Below are positions 1 to 7,609 of a stretch of DNA of 49,473 nt, in pieces. This DNA comes from an uncultured Polaribacter sp. GTDB taxonomy: Bacteria > Bacteroidota > Bacteroidia > Flavobacteriales > Flavobacteriaceae. Below the pieces are notes generated by a model. That model was not told the origin of the DNA, made no database searches, and worked only from the letters and a program-made list of their open reading frames with translations. A program made the translations under genes and the position numbers. Position 1 is the stretch's first letter; each line of letters opens with the position of its first letter. The stretch covers positions 1-49,473 of the forward strand of contig CAJXTJ010000005.1 in the NCBI GenBank assembly GCA_913061165.1, written 5' to 3'.

Positions 1-45
1 GATGTAGAGAGGTCTCGTGGGCTCGGAGATGTGTATAAGAGACAG
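1..45 (+). other. Illumina Nextera i7 adapter (artefact)
   Basis: This is not genomic DNA. Positions 1-3 are the end of the P7 primer, 4-11 are an 8-base index (GTAGAGAG), 12-26 the Nextera read-2 sequence, and 27-45 the 19-base Tn5 mosaic end AGATGTGTATAAGAGACAG. The same structure with the same index lies in reverse complement at the far end of the window, so an untrimmed adapter was carried into the assembly. Confidence 0.98.
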
Positions 46-387
46 ATCCTCTTCTTTAATTCAGTTATTTAACATACCGCCACATTATACACTACTATAT
101 TTGAAATTGTATGCGGGAAAAGGAACTAACCTTTATTAGCACCTGATTACTGCTTACCTATTAAAACTTAGGCATATCTTCTAAAATTTCTTTTACTATT
201 TTTTCTTTTAATCCCATAGCTTTTTGTAACTTGTTTATAGAGTCTATTCTTTTAAAGATTTCTATAGCCCTTAAATACATAAATGAGTATAGTGTTTCTT
301 TGTTACTAAGATAATTACGGGTATTTATCACTAAAAAAAATATTATATTTAACTAAAGTTAGTAATCGAAATCACAAGTTTTTTAAA
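46..387. other. Gap with decayed gene remnants
   Basis: No intact gene is visible in these 342 bases. Two stretches resemble the remnant at 1040-1295. Positions 46-75 match the part encoding its KIVELKEED-like end, read on the minus strand. Positions 161-352 are described separately. The left piece is cut by the adapter. No good promoter for the downstream cat-like gene was recognised. Confidence 0.5.
161..352 (-). pseudogene. Remnant of unidentified gene, copy A
   Basis: On the minus strand this stretch stays open for 63 codons and ends with a TAA at 161-163, but it has no convincing start codon. The translation looks protein-like: it contains NKETLYSFMYLRAIEIFKR and ends KIVKEILEDMPKF. A second, more damaged version lies at 1040-1295, with matching TLYS and KIV..EED.P segments. 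The shared pattern suggests the 3' end of a gene that once existed in several copies here. I do not recognise the family. It could also be a non-coding repeat that happens to stay open. Confidence 0.45.
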
Positions 388-1017
388 ATGAAAACAAAAA
401 AATTAATCGACATAGAAAATTGGAATAGAAAAGAACATTTTTATTTTTTTTCTCAATTTTCAGAACCATTTTTTGGAGTTGCGTTTAAAGTGGACTGTTC
501 AAAAGCTTATTTGAAAGCAAAAGAAAAACAAGTTTCATTCTTTCTCTATTATCTATACCAAGCATTGAAAACAGCAAACGAAATTGATAATTTTAAATAT
601 AGAATAATAGATAAACTAGCTTATGAATTTGATACCATAAACGCTTCACCAACCATAAAAAGGTCAAATGGGACGTTCGGATTTTCTTATATGGATTATT
701 TTGAAGACGAAAACATATTCTACGAAAAAGCTTTAGAAGAAATTGAAAGAGTTCAAAATACAAACAGTCTTTTTTCAGCAGTTTCCGGTGAAGATGTTAT
801 TCACTTTTCAGCCATTCCCTGGATTGATTTTACAAGTATTTCACACGCAAGAAATTTTTCACATCCAGATAGTTGTCCTAAAATTTCGTTCGGGAAGATG
901 ACTGAAGATAATGGGATTAAAACAATGCCAATTTCTATTCATGTGCACCACGGTCTTATGGATGGTTATCATGTTGGATTGTTTGTAGATAAATTTAAAA
1001 AGTTAATGAATGAATAA
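388..1017 (+). CDS. CatA-like acetyltransferase
   Basis: This 209-residue protein belongs to the chloramphenicol O-acetyltransferase (type A) family, which forms trimers and moves an acetyl group from acetyl-CoA to a hydroxyl group. The diagnostic HHxxxDG motif is present near the C-terminus as HHGLMDG (residues 187-193), giving His188 as the catalytic base and Asp192 as the structural partner. The length is close to the 213-219 residues of classical enzymes and there is no signal peptide, so it acts in the cytoplasm. It stands alone, flanked by decayed gene remnants, which suggests an acquired gene. Whether it acts on chloramphenicol or on another alcohol cannot be read from the sequence, because many chromosomal relatives have unknown substrates. 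Confidence 0.85.
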   Translation: MKTKKLIDIENWNRKEHFYFFSQFSEPFFGVAFKVDCSKAYLKAKEKQVSFFLYYLYQALKTANEIDNFKYRIIDKLAYEFDTINASPTIKRSNGTFGFSYMDYFEDENIFYEKALEEIERVQNTNSLFSAVSGEDVIHFSAIPWIDFTSISHARNFSHPDSCPKISFGKMTEDNGIKTMPISIHVHHGLMDGYHVGLFVDKFKKLMNE

Positions 1018-1336
1018 ATCACTACCGATAACAATGCATAAAATTAACTCTAAACCATAGGTATATCTTCTTCCTTCAATTCAACTATTTTTAAAAATAT
1101 TAAGCAGATTGCCTGCATTTATAGATAAATAACCCTTAGCTATCTTTAGCACTCTAGTGTCTATATGAGTATAATGTTTGGTCTTGTTTTAGTGTATTTG
1201 ATATGTTTCTTAAAAGGACTAGAAGGAATCCTAAGGTATTCTTCATTTAAAGGTTTAGGTTTGCTTGAAAAGATATTTAATAAATATGTTTAAAGAGGTT
1301 ATATGAATTGTAATCATTACTTTCGCAAAAAAAAAT
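1018..1336. other. Gap with decayed gene remnant
   Basis: These 319 bases between the cat-like gene and the DUF3575 gene contain no intact gene. Most of the stretch (about 1040-1295) is the damaged minus-strand remnant listed separately. An imperfect -7 box (TACTTTCG, 1318-1325) lies just before the DUF3575 start and is too close to it to be convincing. Confidence 0.5.
1040..1295 (-). pseudogene. Remnant of unidentified gene, copy B
   Basis: Read on the minus strand, this is a broken version of the same gene as copy A. One frame gives MKNTLGFLLVLLRNISNT followed by LKQDQTLYSYRH, then in-frame stops. After a frame change it ends KIVELKEEDIPMV before a TAG. Copy A has RNYLSNKETLYS and KIVKEILEDMPKF at the matching places. 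The plus strand also shares the block around gagtata-tgttt in both copies. Stops and the frame change make it non-functional. Confidence 0.45.
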
Positions 1337-1975
1337 ATGAAAAAAATTATAAATTTAGCTTTTTCCTGTGTACTACTTATCTTATTCGGAAGTGTAAATA
1401 ATACTTCTGCGCAGGTAGAGTTAAAAACGAATATTCCAACTTTAGTTGTTGGTATTCCTAATATTGGTATAGAGTTTCAAGTTGGAAAAAAAACAAGTTT
1501 ACAATTAGATGTTTTAGGCTCTTTTTGGGACACTATTGATGGAACACCATTGCATATAAATCAAACTTTTTTGGAATTTAGATATTATACCAATTCCGAT
1601 ATTAGTGGGTGGTTTGTTGGAGCGCATCTTGGATATGGGATGTTTACAATTCAAAAACCTTATGACCTTATAATTTACCCAAGATATTCAACTTCAGAGG
1701 ATTCAGACGGAGTTTATAGGTCTGGACGTTCTGTTTTTCATGGTTTAACCTTTGGTTATAAAAAACGTCTTAACAAACGTTTTTCTTTGGAATTATTTAT
1801 TGGTGGTGGATATGCAATGTCTCATTATAAAGGATATAATGGAAAGGTACGGGTCGATGTACCTTTAGAAGATAATAGACCATTTAATGGTAGTGGAGAA
1901 GTCTTGATTTACAGAGGTGGCCTTATGCTTAATTATACAATATTTCCTTATAAAAATAAGCCTAACACAATATAA
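1337..1975 (+). CDS. DUF3575 outer-membrane protein
   Basis: The protein has 212 residues with a signal peptide (about 1-25, ending in TSAQ). The body matches the DUF3575 family of Bacteroidota: an LKTN start of the mature chain, a conserved IGIEFQVGKK stretch, an LEFRYY motif and the WFVGAHLGYG strand. Alternating hydrophobic residues and the family description point to a small beta-barrel in the outer membrane. Its role is unknown. It stands alone, with gene debris on both sides, and is not obviously part of an operon. Confidence 0.75.
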   Translation: MKKIINLAFSCVLLILFGSVNNTSAQVELKTNIPTLVVGIPNIGIEFQVGKKTSLQLDVLGSFWDTIDGTPLHINQTFLEFRYYTNSDISGWFVGAHLGYGMFTIQKPYDLIIYPRYSTSEDSDGVYRSGRSVFHGLTFGYKKRLNKRFSLELFIGGGYAMSHYKGYNGKVRVDVPLEDNRPFNGSGEVLIYRGGLMLNYTIFPYKNKPNTI

Positions 1976-2114
1976 ACCAGTGGATTGTATTACTCCTTCA
2001 ATTCCGCCAATTATAAAATACACAAGTAGGTTTGTTTTATTTTAATTTATTTAAAGTATAAATCTACGAGTTATAACAAAACCTTTAAAAATGAATAAAA
2101 AACTCTGTTAATAA

Positions 2115-2276
2115 AACTTCTTTAAGAAATATAGCTGGTCAGGGTACAATTTTACATTTTTTGGGGTAATAACTGCAATTAAAAAAGGGAGTACTGTATT
2201 GTTTTGGGATGTGTTTGGTTCTTTGGAGAATCTAATAAAATTTAGAAAAGCCTTTGCTTTATCAGAAAATATGTAA
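2115..2276 (+). pseudogene. Fragment of an unidentified gene
   Basis: This frame is open for 53 codons between two stops and has no usable start. It encodes KKYSWSGYNFTFFGVITAIK, then GSTVLFWDVFGSLENLIKF and an FRKAFALSENM end. The composition (Trp, Phe, Gly, a charged end) looks coded rather than random for such an AT-rich gap. I read it as the leftover end of a lost gene. The family is not recognised and chance openness cannot be excluded. Confidence 0.35.
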
Positions 2277-2382
2277 GCATCTCTAAAAAGCTGGTGTGCA
2301 ATAAAGATAGTTTAAGCGGGTATCCTGTTTTTAAGCAATAGTGTTAGAAACTCCTTAGTACGTTTAGGATATGGATATTTAT

Positions 2383-2410
2383 AAAAAAAACCTCATATGA
2401 GGTTTTTTTA
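2383..2410. terminator. Bidirectional rho-independent terminator
   Basis: The palindrome CCTCATATGAGG is flanked by eight A on the left and a T run on the right, so a stable hairpin with a U tract forms on either strand. It lies 39 bases beyond the stop of the minus-strand TPR gene and closes that gene. It would also stop plus-strand transcription coming from the DUF3575 side. Confidence 0.85.
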
Positions 2411-2448
2411 TAATACTTTATGATAGTTTAATTTTATGTAATATTTTA

Positions 2449-3588
2449 TTAATTAGTTCTTTCTGGAATGCCAATTCTTCCTTTTCTAGGAGCGTAAGAT
2501 GTGTGTAATATCTTCCAACCATCATCTGTGTTGTTCCATACAGATGAACCTCTAGTAGCATATGATACGGTTTTAGCATTATCTATAAAAGTATATTTAC
2601 CATCTGCTACAAATGTAATTACAGCTGTTTTCATATCTGGAGAAAAGTAAGTTTCCATATTCGAAAGTGTAAAGAACTCCCATGTTATTGCTGTGTCTAC
2701 AACTACATCTTTTTCAGTATAAATATAAAAAGGATTTAAGTTGGAGTCTCCTGTAGGAACTTTAATTTCTGGATGCTCAAATTTTTTGTAAGCTTCATAG
2801 TCGCCAGACATGATTGCTTTTTGCATTGATTCTTGGTGCTCTATTACTTTATCACTAATACTTTTTTTATTTTTCTTAGCATAGTATAGTTGCGCAGTTT
2901 TCATATACGGAGAAGCAAAAGCAGCATAATCAACAGCTTTTAACGCAGCGTTTAAAGCATTTTCATAATCGCCTTTGGCTGCATAATGCTCTGCCATAGA
3001 ATCATATGAATTTGGTCCGTCATGCATGTCTTGAGACATTTTCACATACTTCATAGCGTTAACTGGGTCTTCTTTTCCGTAATCTCCTCTCATGTAACCA
3101 TAAGACATCATATTATATGCAGAGGATGCGTAGGAAGGGAATTTTTCAGCAAAAAGTTTAAATGAATTAAAATCTTGAGGACTTGTGCCGAGGTAATTCA
3201 TTAGCGCACCCTTTGGAAATTTACTAGCAAGGCTTTTACTTATGGCTTGTCTGTTTTCTAAAGAGGCTGTTAAATATTGATACCATCCTTTTTCTTCGGG
3301 GCTTAATTTTGTTGTGTTAATAGCTTTAAGTTTTTCTAATCTACTTCCCCAATTTTCATTGTTGCTGCTTATTGCAGCTAAAGTAAGTTTGGCACAACCA
3401 CAATCTTCATCTATTAGTAGTGCTGAATTGGCAGCGCCAAAAGCAGCCATGTATTCGAGATTCATTGCATATTCTATTGCGTTATTGGTAATAAGTGAAG
3501 CCTTCTTGCTGCAAGAAGTATCATTTATCCATTGTGCATTTAAAAGCATCGTGAAGCATAAAGCCACAAAAGTTAGATTGTTTTTCAT
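2449..3588 (-). CDS. Secreted TPR protein with NTF2-like tail
   Basis: This 379-residue protein has a short N-terminal signal peptide (about residues 1-18). Residues about 35-250 are Ala- and Tyr-rich helical repeats of the TPR kind, for example AEHYAAKGDYENALNAALKA. The last 110 residues look like an NTF2/SnoaL-type fold, ending in the GSSVWNNTDDGWKILHTSYA pattern seen in DUF4440-like domains. It is probably periplasmic or anchored in the envelope and may bind a ligand or partner. No catalytic residues were recognised. It is a single transcription unit with a TAATTTTG -7 box and a strong terminator. Confidence 0.65.
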   Translation of the reverse strand: MKNNLTFVALCFTMLLNAQWINDTSCSKKASLITNNAIEYAMNLEYMAAFGAANSALLIDEDCGCAKLTLAAISSNNENWGSRLEKLKAINTTKLSPEEKGWYQYLTASLENRQAISKSLASKFPKGALMNYLGTSPQDFNSFKLFAEKFPSYASSAYNMMSYGYMRGDYGKEDPVNAMKYVKMSQDMHDGPNSYDSMAEHYAAKGDYENALNAALKAVDYAAFASPYMKTAQLYYAKKNKKSISDKVIEHQESMQKAIMSGDYEAYKKFEHPEIKVPTGDSNLNPFYIYTEKDVVVDTAITWEFFTLSNMETYFSPDMKTAVITFVADGKYTFIDNAKTVSYATRGSSVWNNTDDGWKILHTSYAPRKGRIGIPERTN

Positions 3589-3625
3589 AATTGAGTAGTT
3601 AAATTTATAATTGGTTCTAAAGTTA

Positions 3626-3633
3626 CAAAATTA
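3626..3633 (-). promoter_or_regulatory. -7 box of the TPR gene
   Basis: The minus strand reads TAATTTTG, a perfect TAnnTTTG box, 38 bases before the start codon. No TTG at the usual -33 distance was found, so this rests on the -7 element alone. Confidence 0.5.
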
Positions 3634-3777
3634 GTATCTAAAAGCAACTTATTTTATGGGTTTATTATTTTTTAACATCTAAATACACTTTGTTTAAGTC
3701 TTAATGATATATGTTAGACATTATTAATTTTAACATTAATTTATTTTTTTTTAAGAAAATAACACTTTTTATTTTGA

Positions 3778-3785
3778 TACTTTTG
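3778..3785 (+). promoter_or_regulatory. -7 box of the HxlR gene
   Basis: TACTTTTG matches TAnnTTTG perfectly and leaves a leader of about 95 bases, very AT-rich, before the proposed TTG start. A clear -33 TTG is not seen. Confidence 0.45.
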
Positions 3786-3886
3786 CAGTGAATTATGTAA
3801 TAGAATATTTATAGTTTATTAATATATTTATTGTTTATTAAAATATTTCAATTTCTTAATTAATTTAACTTTTTTTAAACCCTATT

Positions 3887-4345
3887 TTGAGCTTAACAAA
3901 TCCACATACTTGTGCTATTGCATATTCTGTCTCCATGTTAGGAGATAAATGGTCTTTATTAATATTAAGAGACATTATCATCCATAAAAAATCTAGATTT
4001 AAAGAGCTTAAAGACTCAAAAGAAAAAATGGCAACTAATATTCTCGCGAATAGATTAAAGTCCCTTTCGGAACTAGGTCTTATTGAAAAATTAGATCCTA
4101 CAGGTACAAAAAAAAGTACCCGTTATATAGCAACTAGCAAAGGTCTTACTTCACTTCCTATTATAATAGAAATGTACTTATTTTCTATAAACGCAATAGA
4201 TGAAACTATTTTAGATGCTTCTCAAATAAATATTAAAAAAGAAATTACTTCCAATAGGATCCTATTTGAAAAAAGTAGGATAGCAGAATATCTTAATTTC
4301 GTTCAAGAATTGAGGGATACTATACTTGGTGTACAGATGCCGTAA
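3887..4345 (+). CDS. HxlR-family winged-helix regulator
   Basis: The 152-residue protein carries the HxlR/MarR-like winged-helix domain. The opening CAIAYSVSMLGDKWSLLILR corresponds to the family's C(P)...GGKW..LIL signature, with the conserved Cys at residue 9. RFKELKDS is the recognition-helix region and ILANRLKSLSELGLIEK leads into the wing. Such proteins bind DNA as dimers, and some use the N-terminal Cys to sense aldehydes, quinones or oxidants. Translation appears to begin at TTG, since no ATG precedes the conserved Cys in frame. About 40 extra C-terminal residues follow the domain. It converges on the molybdoenzyme gene, and its target is unknown. Confidence 0.85.
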   Translation: MSLTNPHTCAIAYSVSMLGDKWSLLILRDIIIHKKSRFKELKDSKEKMATNILANRLKSLSELGLIEKLDPTGTKKSTRYIATSKGLTSLPIIIEMYLFSINAIDETILDASQINIKKEITSNRILFEKSRIAEYLNFVQELRDTILGVQMP

Positions 4346-4445
4346 TTAAAGTAAATTCATTTTAATAAATTGTTCTCTTATTTTTTTGATCGTAGAAATT
4401 CTATTTTAACTCTTAAGTTTAAAGTATCAAATAGTAGTATCTAAT

Positions 4446-6737
4446 TTATCTTTTTACAATACTAATGATAACTGTTTTAGAGGCAGGAGTATTGCTAACT
4501 TTGCCCACACTTTTTAGAGGTACTAATACGTTTGCTTCCGGAAAATATGTTGCAGTGCATTGTTTTGGAATATTGTATTCTACAATTAGAAAGCCTTTTG
4601 CAATTCTTTCTTCTCCATTAAAATGACTCTTAATATCTACTAAATCTAATTGTTCTAAGTTTTGATTGCTCATATCATCTGCATTCATATAAAGTACTCT
4701 TCTCTCATTTAAAACACCTCTATACCTGTCATTTAAACCATAAATTGTAGTATTATATTGGTCATGAGAACGGATAGTCATCATAATAAATTGGTTTCTT
4801 TCTAGTTGTACATCGGAGGGTATATTTAAAGAAAAATTTGCTTTACCGCTAGCTGTAGGAGAGAAGTTATTTTCTCTAGCGTTATTAGGTAGATAGAAGC
4901 CACCTTTAATACGAACTTTTTCGTTATAATTTTCAAAACCCGGAATAACTTTCTCAATCTTAGCGCGAATCAAATCGTAATTAGAAACTAAAGTAGTCCA
5001 ATTAGTTTTAGATTCTTTTAAAGTCGCATTTGCCAAACCAGCCACAATTGCCGGTTCACTTAATAGTTTTTTAGAGTGTGGTTCTAAATACCCATTAGAT
5101 TGATGCACAATTCCCATAGAGTTTTCTACAGATATAAACTGTTCACCAGTTACTTGAATGTCTTTTTCAGATCTACCTAAACAAGGTAAAATAAGGGCTT
5201 TTTTACCGTGAATTAAATGACTTCTATTTAGTTTTGTAGAAACATGAACCGTTAAGTTACAATGCTTCATGGCATTTGCTGTAAACTCGGTATCTGGCGT
5301 TGCCGAAACAAAATTACCACCCATGCCAACAAATACTTTTATTTTTTTCTGGTGCATTGCTTCAATAGATGAAACCACATCAAAGCCATGTTTTCTTGGA
5401 GATTTAAAATCAAATTCTGCATCTAATTTATCTAAAAAAGTAGCTGGCATTTTCTCCCAAATCCCCATAGTTCTATCTCCTTGTACATTAGAATGTCCAC
5501 GAACAGGACAGGTTCCAGCCCCTTTTTTTCCAATACTTCCTTTTAATAAAAGAATATTTACCAATTCTCTAATATTATCTACAGAATTTTTGTGTTGCGT
5601 TAAGCCCATTGCCCAACAAATAATAATTTTTTCATTATTAATGATGAGTGCTGTAGCTTCTTCTATTTTTTTTAAAGAAACACCTGTCTGAGGAAGCAAT
5701 TCTTCAATTGAATATAAATCTAAGTCTATTAGCATTTCCTCAAGTCCAGCAGTTTTTTCATTGATAAAAGCGTGATTAAAAACGCTTCCAGGATTTTCTA
5801 ATTCCTTTGCTTTCATCAATTTTAAAATAATCTTTAGTAACGCAACATCACCATTTATTTTTACTTGTAAGAAGAGGTCAGTTAAATCTTGTCCAGAACC
5901 GATCCATTTTAATGGATTCTGTGGGTCTTTATAATTCATCAATCCAACCTCTGGTAGCGGATTTACAGTAATAATTTTGCCGCCATTTTTTTTTGTTTCT
6001 CCAAGTGCAGATAACATTCTAGGATGGTTGGTACCTGGGTTTTGACCGATAACAATTACCAAGTCTGTATGCTTAAAGTCTTCTAAAGTAACAGAGCCTT
6101 TTCCGATTCCTAATGTTTCTGTAAGTGCAGCCCCGCTAGATTCATGACACATGTTAGAGCAATCCGGTAAGTTATTTGTACCAAATTGTCGCACAAATAA
6201 TTGATATAAAAAAGCAGCTTCGTTACTCGTTCTTCCTGATGTATAAAAAATAGCTTCATCAGGAGAGCTTAAGTTATTTAGTTCTTTTCCTATTAAATTG
6301 AATGCAGCTTCCCAAGAAATTTCTTCATAATTGTCTTTTCCTTCAGGCAAATACATGGGTTGTGTAATTCTACCACTTTTACCTATTTCGTAATCAGATA
6401 ATTCAGATAATTGTGCTACCGAGTGTGTTGCAAAAAAGAGTGGTGAAACCTTGTTTTTAGTTGCTTCTTCCGCGACTGCTTTTGCTCCGTTTTCGCAATA
6501 TTCAGCTAAAAAAGCACGTTTAGCGTCTGGATCTGGCCAAGCACAACCAGGGCAATCAAAACCTTCTTTTTGATTGATGTTTTTTAAAAGTTGTATTCCT
6601 TTTACAAGACCAACTTCACGAGAAATAACTTGTATAGAAGATTTTATAGCTTTAAACCCAACCGCAGAAGTCGGAATTTCTTTTAACTGAATTCCTGTTA
6701 GTTTTTCTGGGGATTGTGCGTTTATTTTTTTAGACAT
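4446..6737 (-). CDS. FdhF/YdeP-family molybdopterin oxidoreductase
   Basis: This 763-residue cytoplasmic protein belongs to the formate-dehydrogenase-H-like YdeP branch of bis-MGD molybdoenzymes. Near the N-terminus it has the family's DCPGCAWPDP motif (Cys62, Cys65) instead of the four-Cys iron-sulphur motif of true formate dehydrogenases. DCSNMCHESSG follows at residues 192-202 in the molybdenum-site region, and the MGD-binding blocks and a C-terminal molydop_binding domain (MMTIRSHDQYNTTIYGLNDR) are present. No Tat or Sec signal is visible. Six bases separate it from the upstream fdhD, so the two form an operon. The physiological substrate of this branch is not settled; E. coli YdeP is linked to acid resistance. 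No molybdopterin synthesis genes lie in the window. Confidence 0.88.
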   Translation of the reverse strand: MSKKINAQSPEKLTGIQLKEIPTSAVGFKAIKSSIQVISREVGLVKGIQLLKNINQKEGFDCPGCAWPDPDAKRAFLAEYCENGAKAVAEEATKNKVSPLFFATHSVAQLSELSDYEIGKSGRITQPMYLPEGKDNYEEISWEAAFNLIGKELNNLSSPDEAIFYTSGRTSNEAAFLYQLFVRQFGTNNLPDCSNMCHESSGAALTETLGIGKGSVTLEDFKHTDLVIVIGQNPGTNHPRMLSALGETKKNGGKIITVNPLPEVGLMNYKDPQNPLKWIGSGQDLTDLFLQVKINGDVALLKIILKLMKAKELENPGSVFNHAFINEKTAGLEEMLIDLDLYSIEELLPQTGVSLKKIEEATALIINNEKIIICWAMGLTQHKNSVDNIRELVNILLLKGSIGKKGAGTCPVRGHSNVQGDRTMGIWEKMPATFLDKLDAEFDFKSPRKHGFDVVSSIEAMHQKKIKVFVGMGGNFVSATPDTEFTANAMKHCNLTVHVSTKLNRSHLIHGKKALILPCLGRSEKDIQVTGEQFISVENSMGIVHQSNGYLEPHSKKLLSEPAIVAGLANATLKESKTNWTTLVSNYDLIRAKIEKVIPGFENYNEKVRIKGGFYLPNNARENNFSPTASGKANFSLNIPSDVQLERNQFIMMTIRSHDQYNTTIYGLNDRYRGVLNERRVLYMNADDMSNQNLEQLDLVDIKSHFNGEERIAKGFLIVEYNIPKQCTATYFPEANVLVPLKSVGKVSNTPASKTVIISIVKR

Positions 6738-6743
6738 TACTTT

Positions 6744-7538
6744 TTACTGTTTAATGTATGAGGGATTTGCGTAAATGGTCATTTTATTTTCTCTCGTAAA
6801 ACCAATCAAGCAAATACCAAATTCTTTTGCAAAATCTACAGCTAAAGAAGAACACCCAGAAACAGCAATTATGATGGGTATTTTGGCAATAAATGCTTTA
6901 GATACAATCTCGTAAGAAACTCTACCACTAACCAATAAGTAGTTGGCGCTTTTTAACGTATTCTCTATTAATAAATCTCCAATAGTTTTGTCTACAGCGT
7001 TGTGTCTGCCAATATCTTCTTTGATTGTTAAAAGTTTGTTTTGTTTGTTGAAAACGGCTGCGGCATGACTACCGCCAGATTTTTTAAATGTTTCTTGAAA
7101 AGAATTCATTTCAAGAAACATTTTATGAATTACAGTTGATGTTAATCTTGTTGCTGTGTTTAATTTATTTCCGTTTACTTCAATATCTTTTAATTCTTTT
7201 TTACCACAAATTCCACAAGAAGAAACAGATAATAAAGTTCTTTTATTGAGGTATCCTTTTCCTAAGTTTTCTTTAGAAATAGTTATATTAATTATGGAAG
7301 GAATCTCATCTTCTGCTTTCTCTATTGCAGCTTCAAAGTTGGTAAAACTTTTATAAATATCTTCTGCAAATAATAAACCTCTAATAAGCGGGATGTCATT
7401 ATCTGGAGTTCTCATAACAACGGTATACGGCTTACTATTTATATTTATTTGCAAAGGTGCTTCTACTACTAAATCATCTTCAATTTTGTTCTGAATTTGA
7501 TTGATTATTTTTAAACCTTGGTAAGAGATTGTTTGCAT
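6744..7538 (-). CDS. fdhD: FdhD sulfurtransferase
   Basis: FdhD takes sulphur from the cysteine desulfurase IscS and passes it to the molybdenum cofactor, which is needed for formate-dehydrogenase-type enzymes to work. The 264-residue protein shows the required CGICG motif (Cys108, Cys111) and the later conserved GGSHAAA and EDIGRHNAVDK segments, followed by LVSGRVSYEIV. Its stop lies 6 bases before the molybdoenzyme gene, which is its obvious client. A perfect -7 box (TAAATTTG) sits 20 bases upstream of the ATG. Confidence 0.95.
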   Translation of the reverse strand: MQTISYQGLKIINQIQNKIEDDLVVEAPLQININSKPYTVVMRTPDNDIPLIRGLLFAEDIYKSFTNFEAAIEKAEDEIPSIINITISKENLGKGYLNKRTLLSVSSCGICGKKELKDIEVNGNKLNTATRLTSTVIHKMFLEMNSFQETFKKSGGSHAAAVFNKQNKLLTIKEDIGRHNAVDKTIGDLLIENTLKSANYLLVSGRVSYEIVSKAFIAKIPIIIAVSGCSSLAVDFAKEFGICLIGFTRENKMTIYANPSYIKQ

Positions 7539-7557
7539 GAAATAAGAAGCTTTATCA

Positions 7558-7565
7558 CAAATTTA
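7558..7565 (-). promoter_or_regulatory. -7 box of the fdhD operon
   Basis: The minus strand reads TAAATTTG, 20 bases before the fdhD ATG. This is a perfect TAnnTTTG and the likely promoter for fdhD plus the molybdoenzyme gene. No TTG is placed correctly at -33. Confidence 0.5.
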
Positions 7566-7609
7566 CTGAAAATAAGCTTAGTGAAGACTTTAGAAAGATC
7601 TAAATAAGA

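Larger units (their letters stand above)
1976..2448. other. Gap with gene debris and a terminator
   Basis: No intact gene occupies these 473 bases. Positions 1993-2020 share a short block (ccttcaattc) with the remnants upstream. Positions 2115-2276 hold a protein-like open fragment and 2383-2410 a strong hairpin, both listed separately. The rest is AT-rich with scattered stops in all frames. Confidence 0.5.

Noticed and set aside
27-45. Tn5 mosaic end as a sign of a transposon
   Set aside because: It is part of a complete Nextera adapter with index, mirrored at the other end; no transposase or other element gene is present.
1018-1336. Integron attC-like site behind the cat-like gene
   Set aside because: No GTTRRRY core or matching RYYYAAC box was found in this gap, and no integrase gene is in the window.
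3314-3598. 94-residue plus-strand ORF opposite the TPR gene
   Set aside because: It is the antisense of the signal peptide and first repeats of a convincing minus-strand gene and has no family features.
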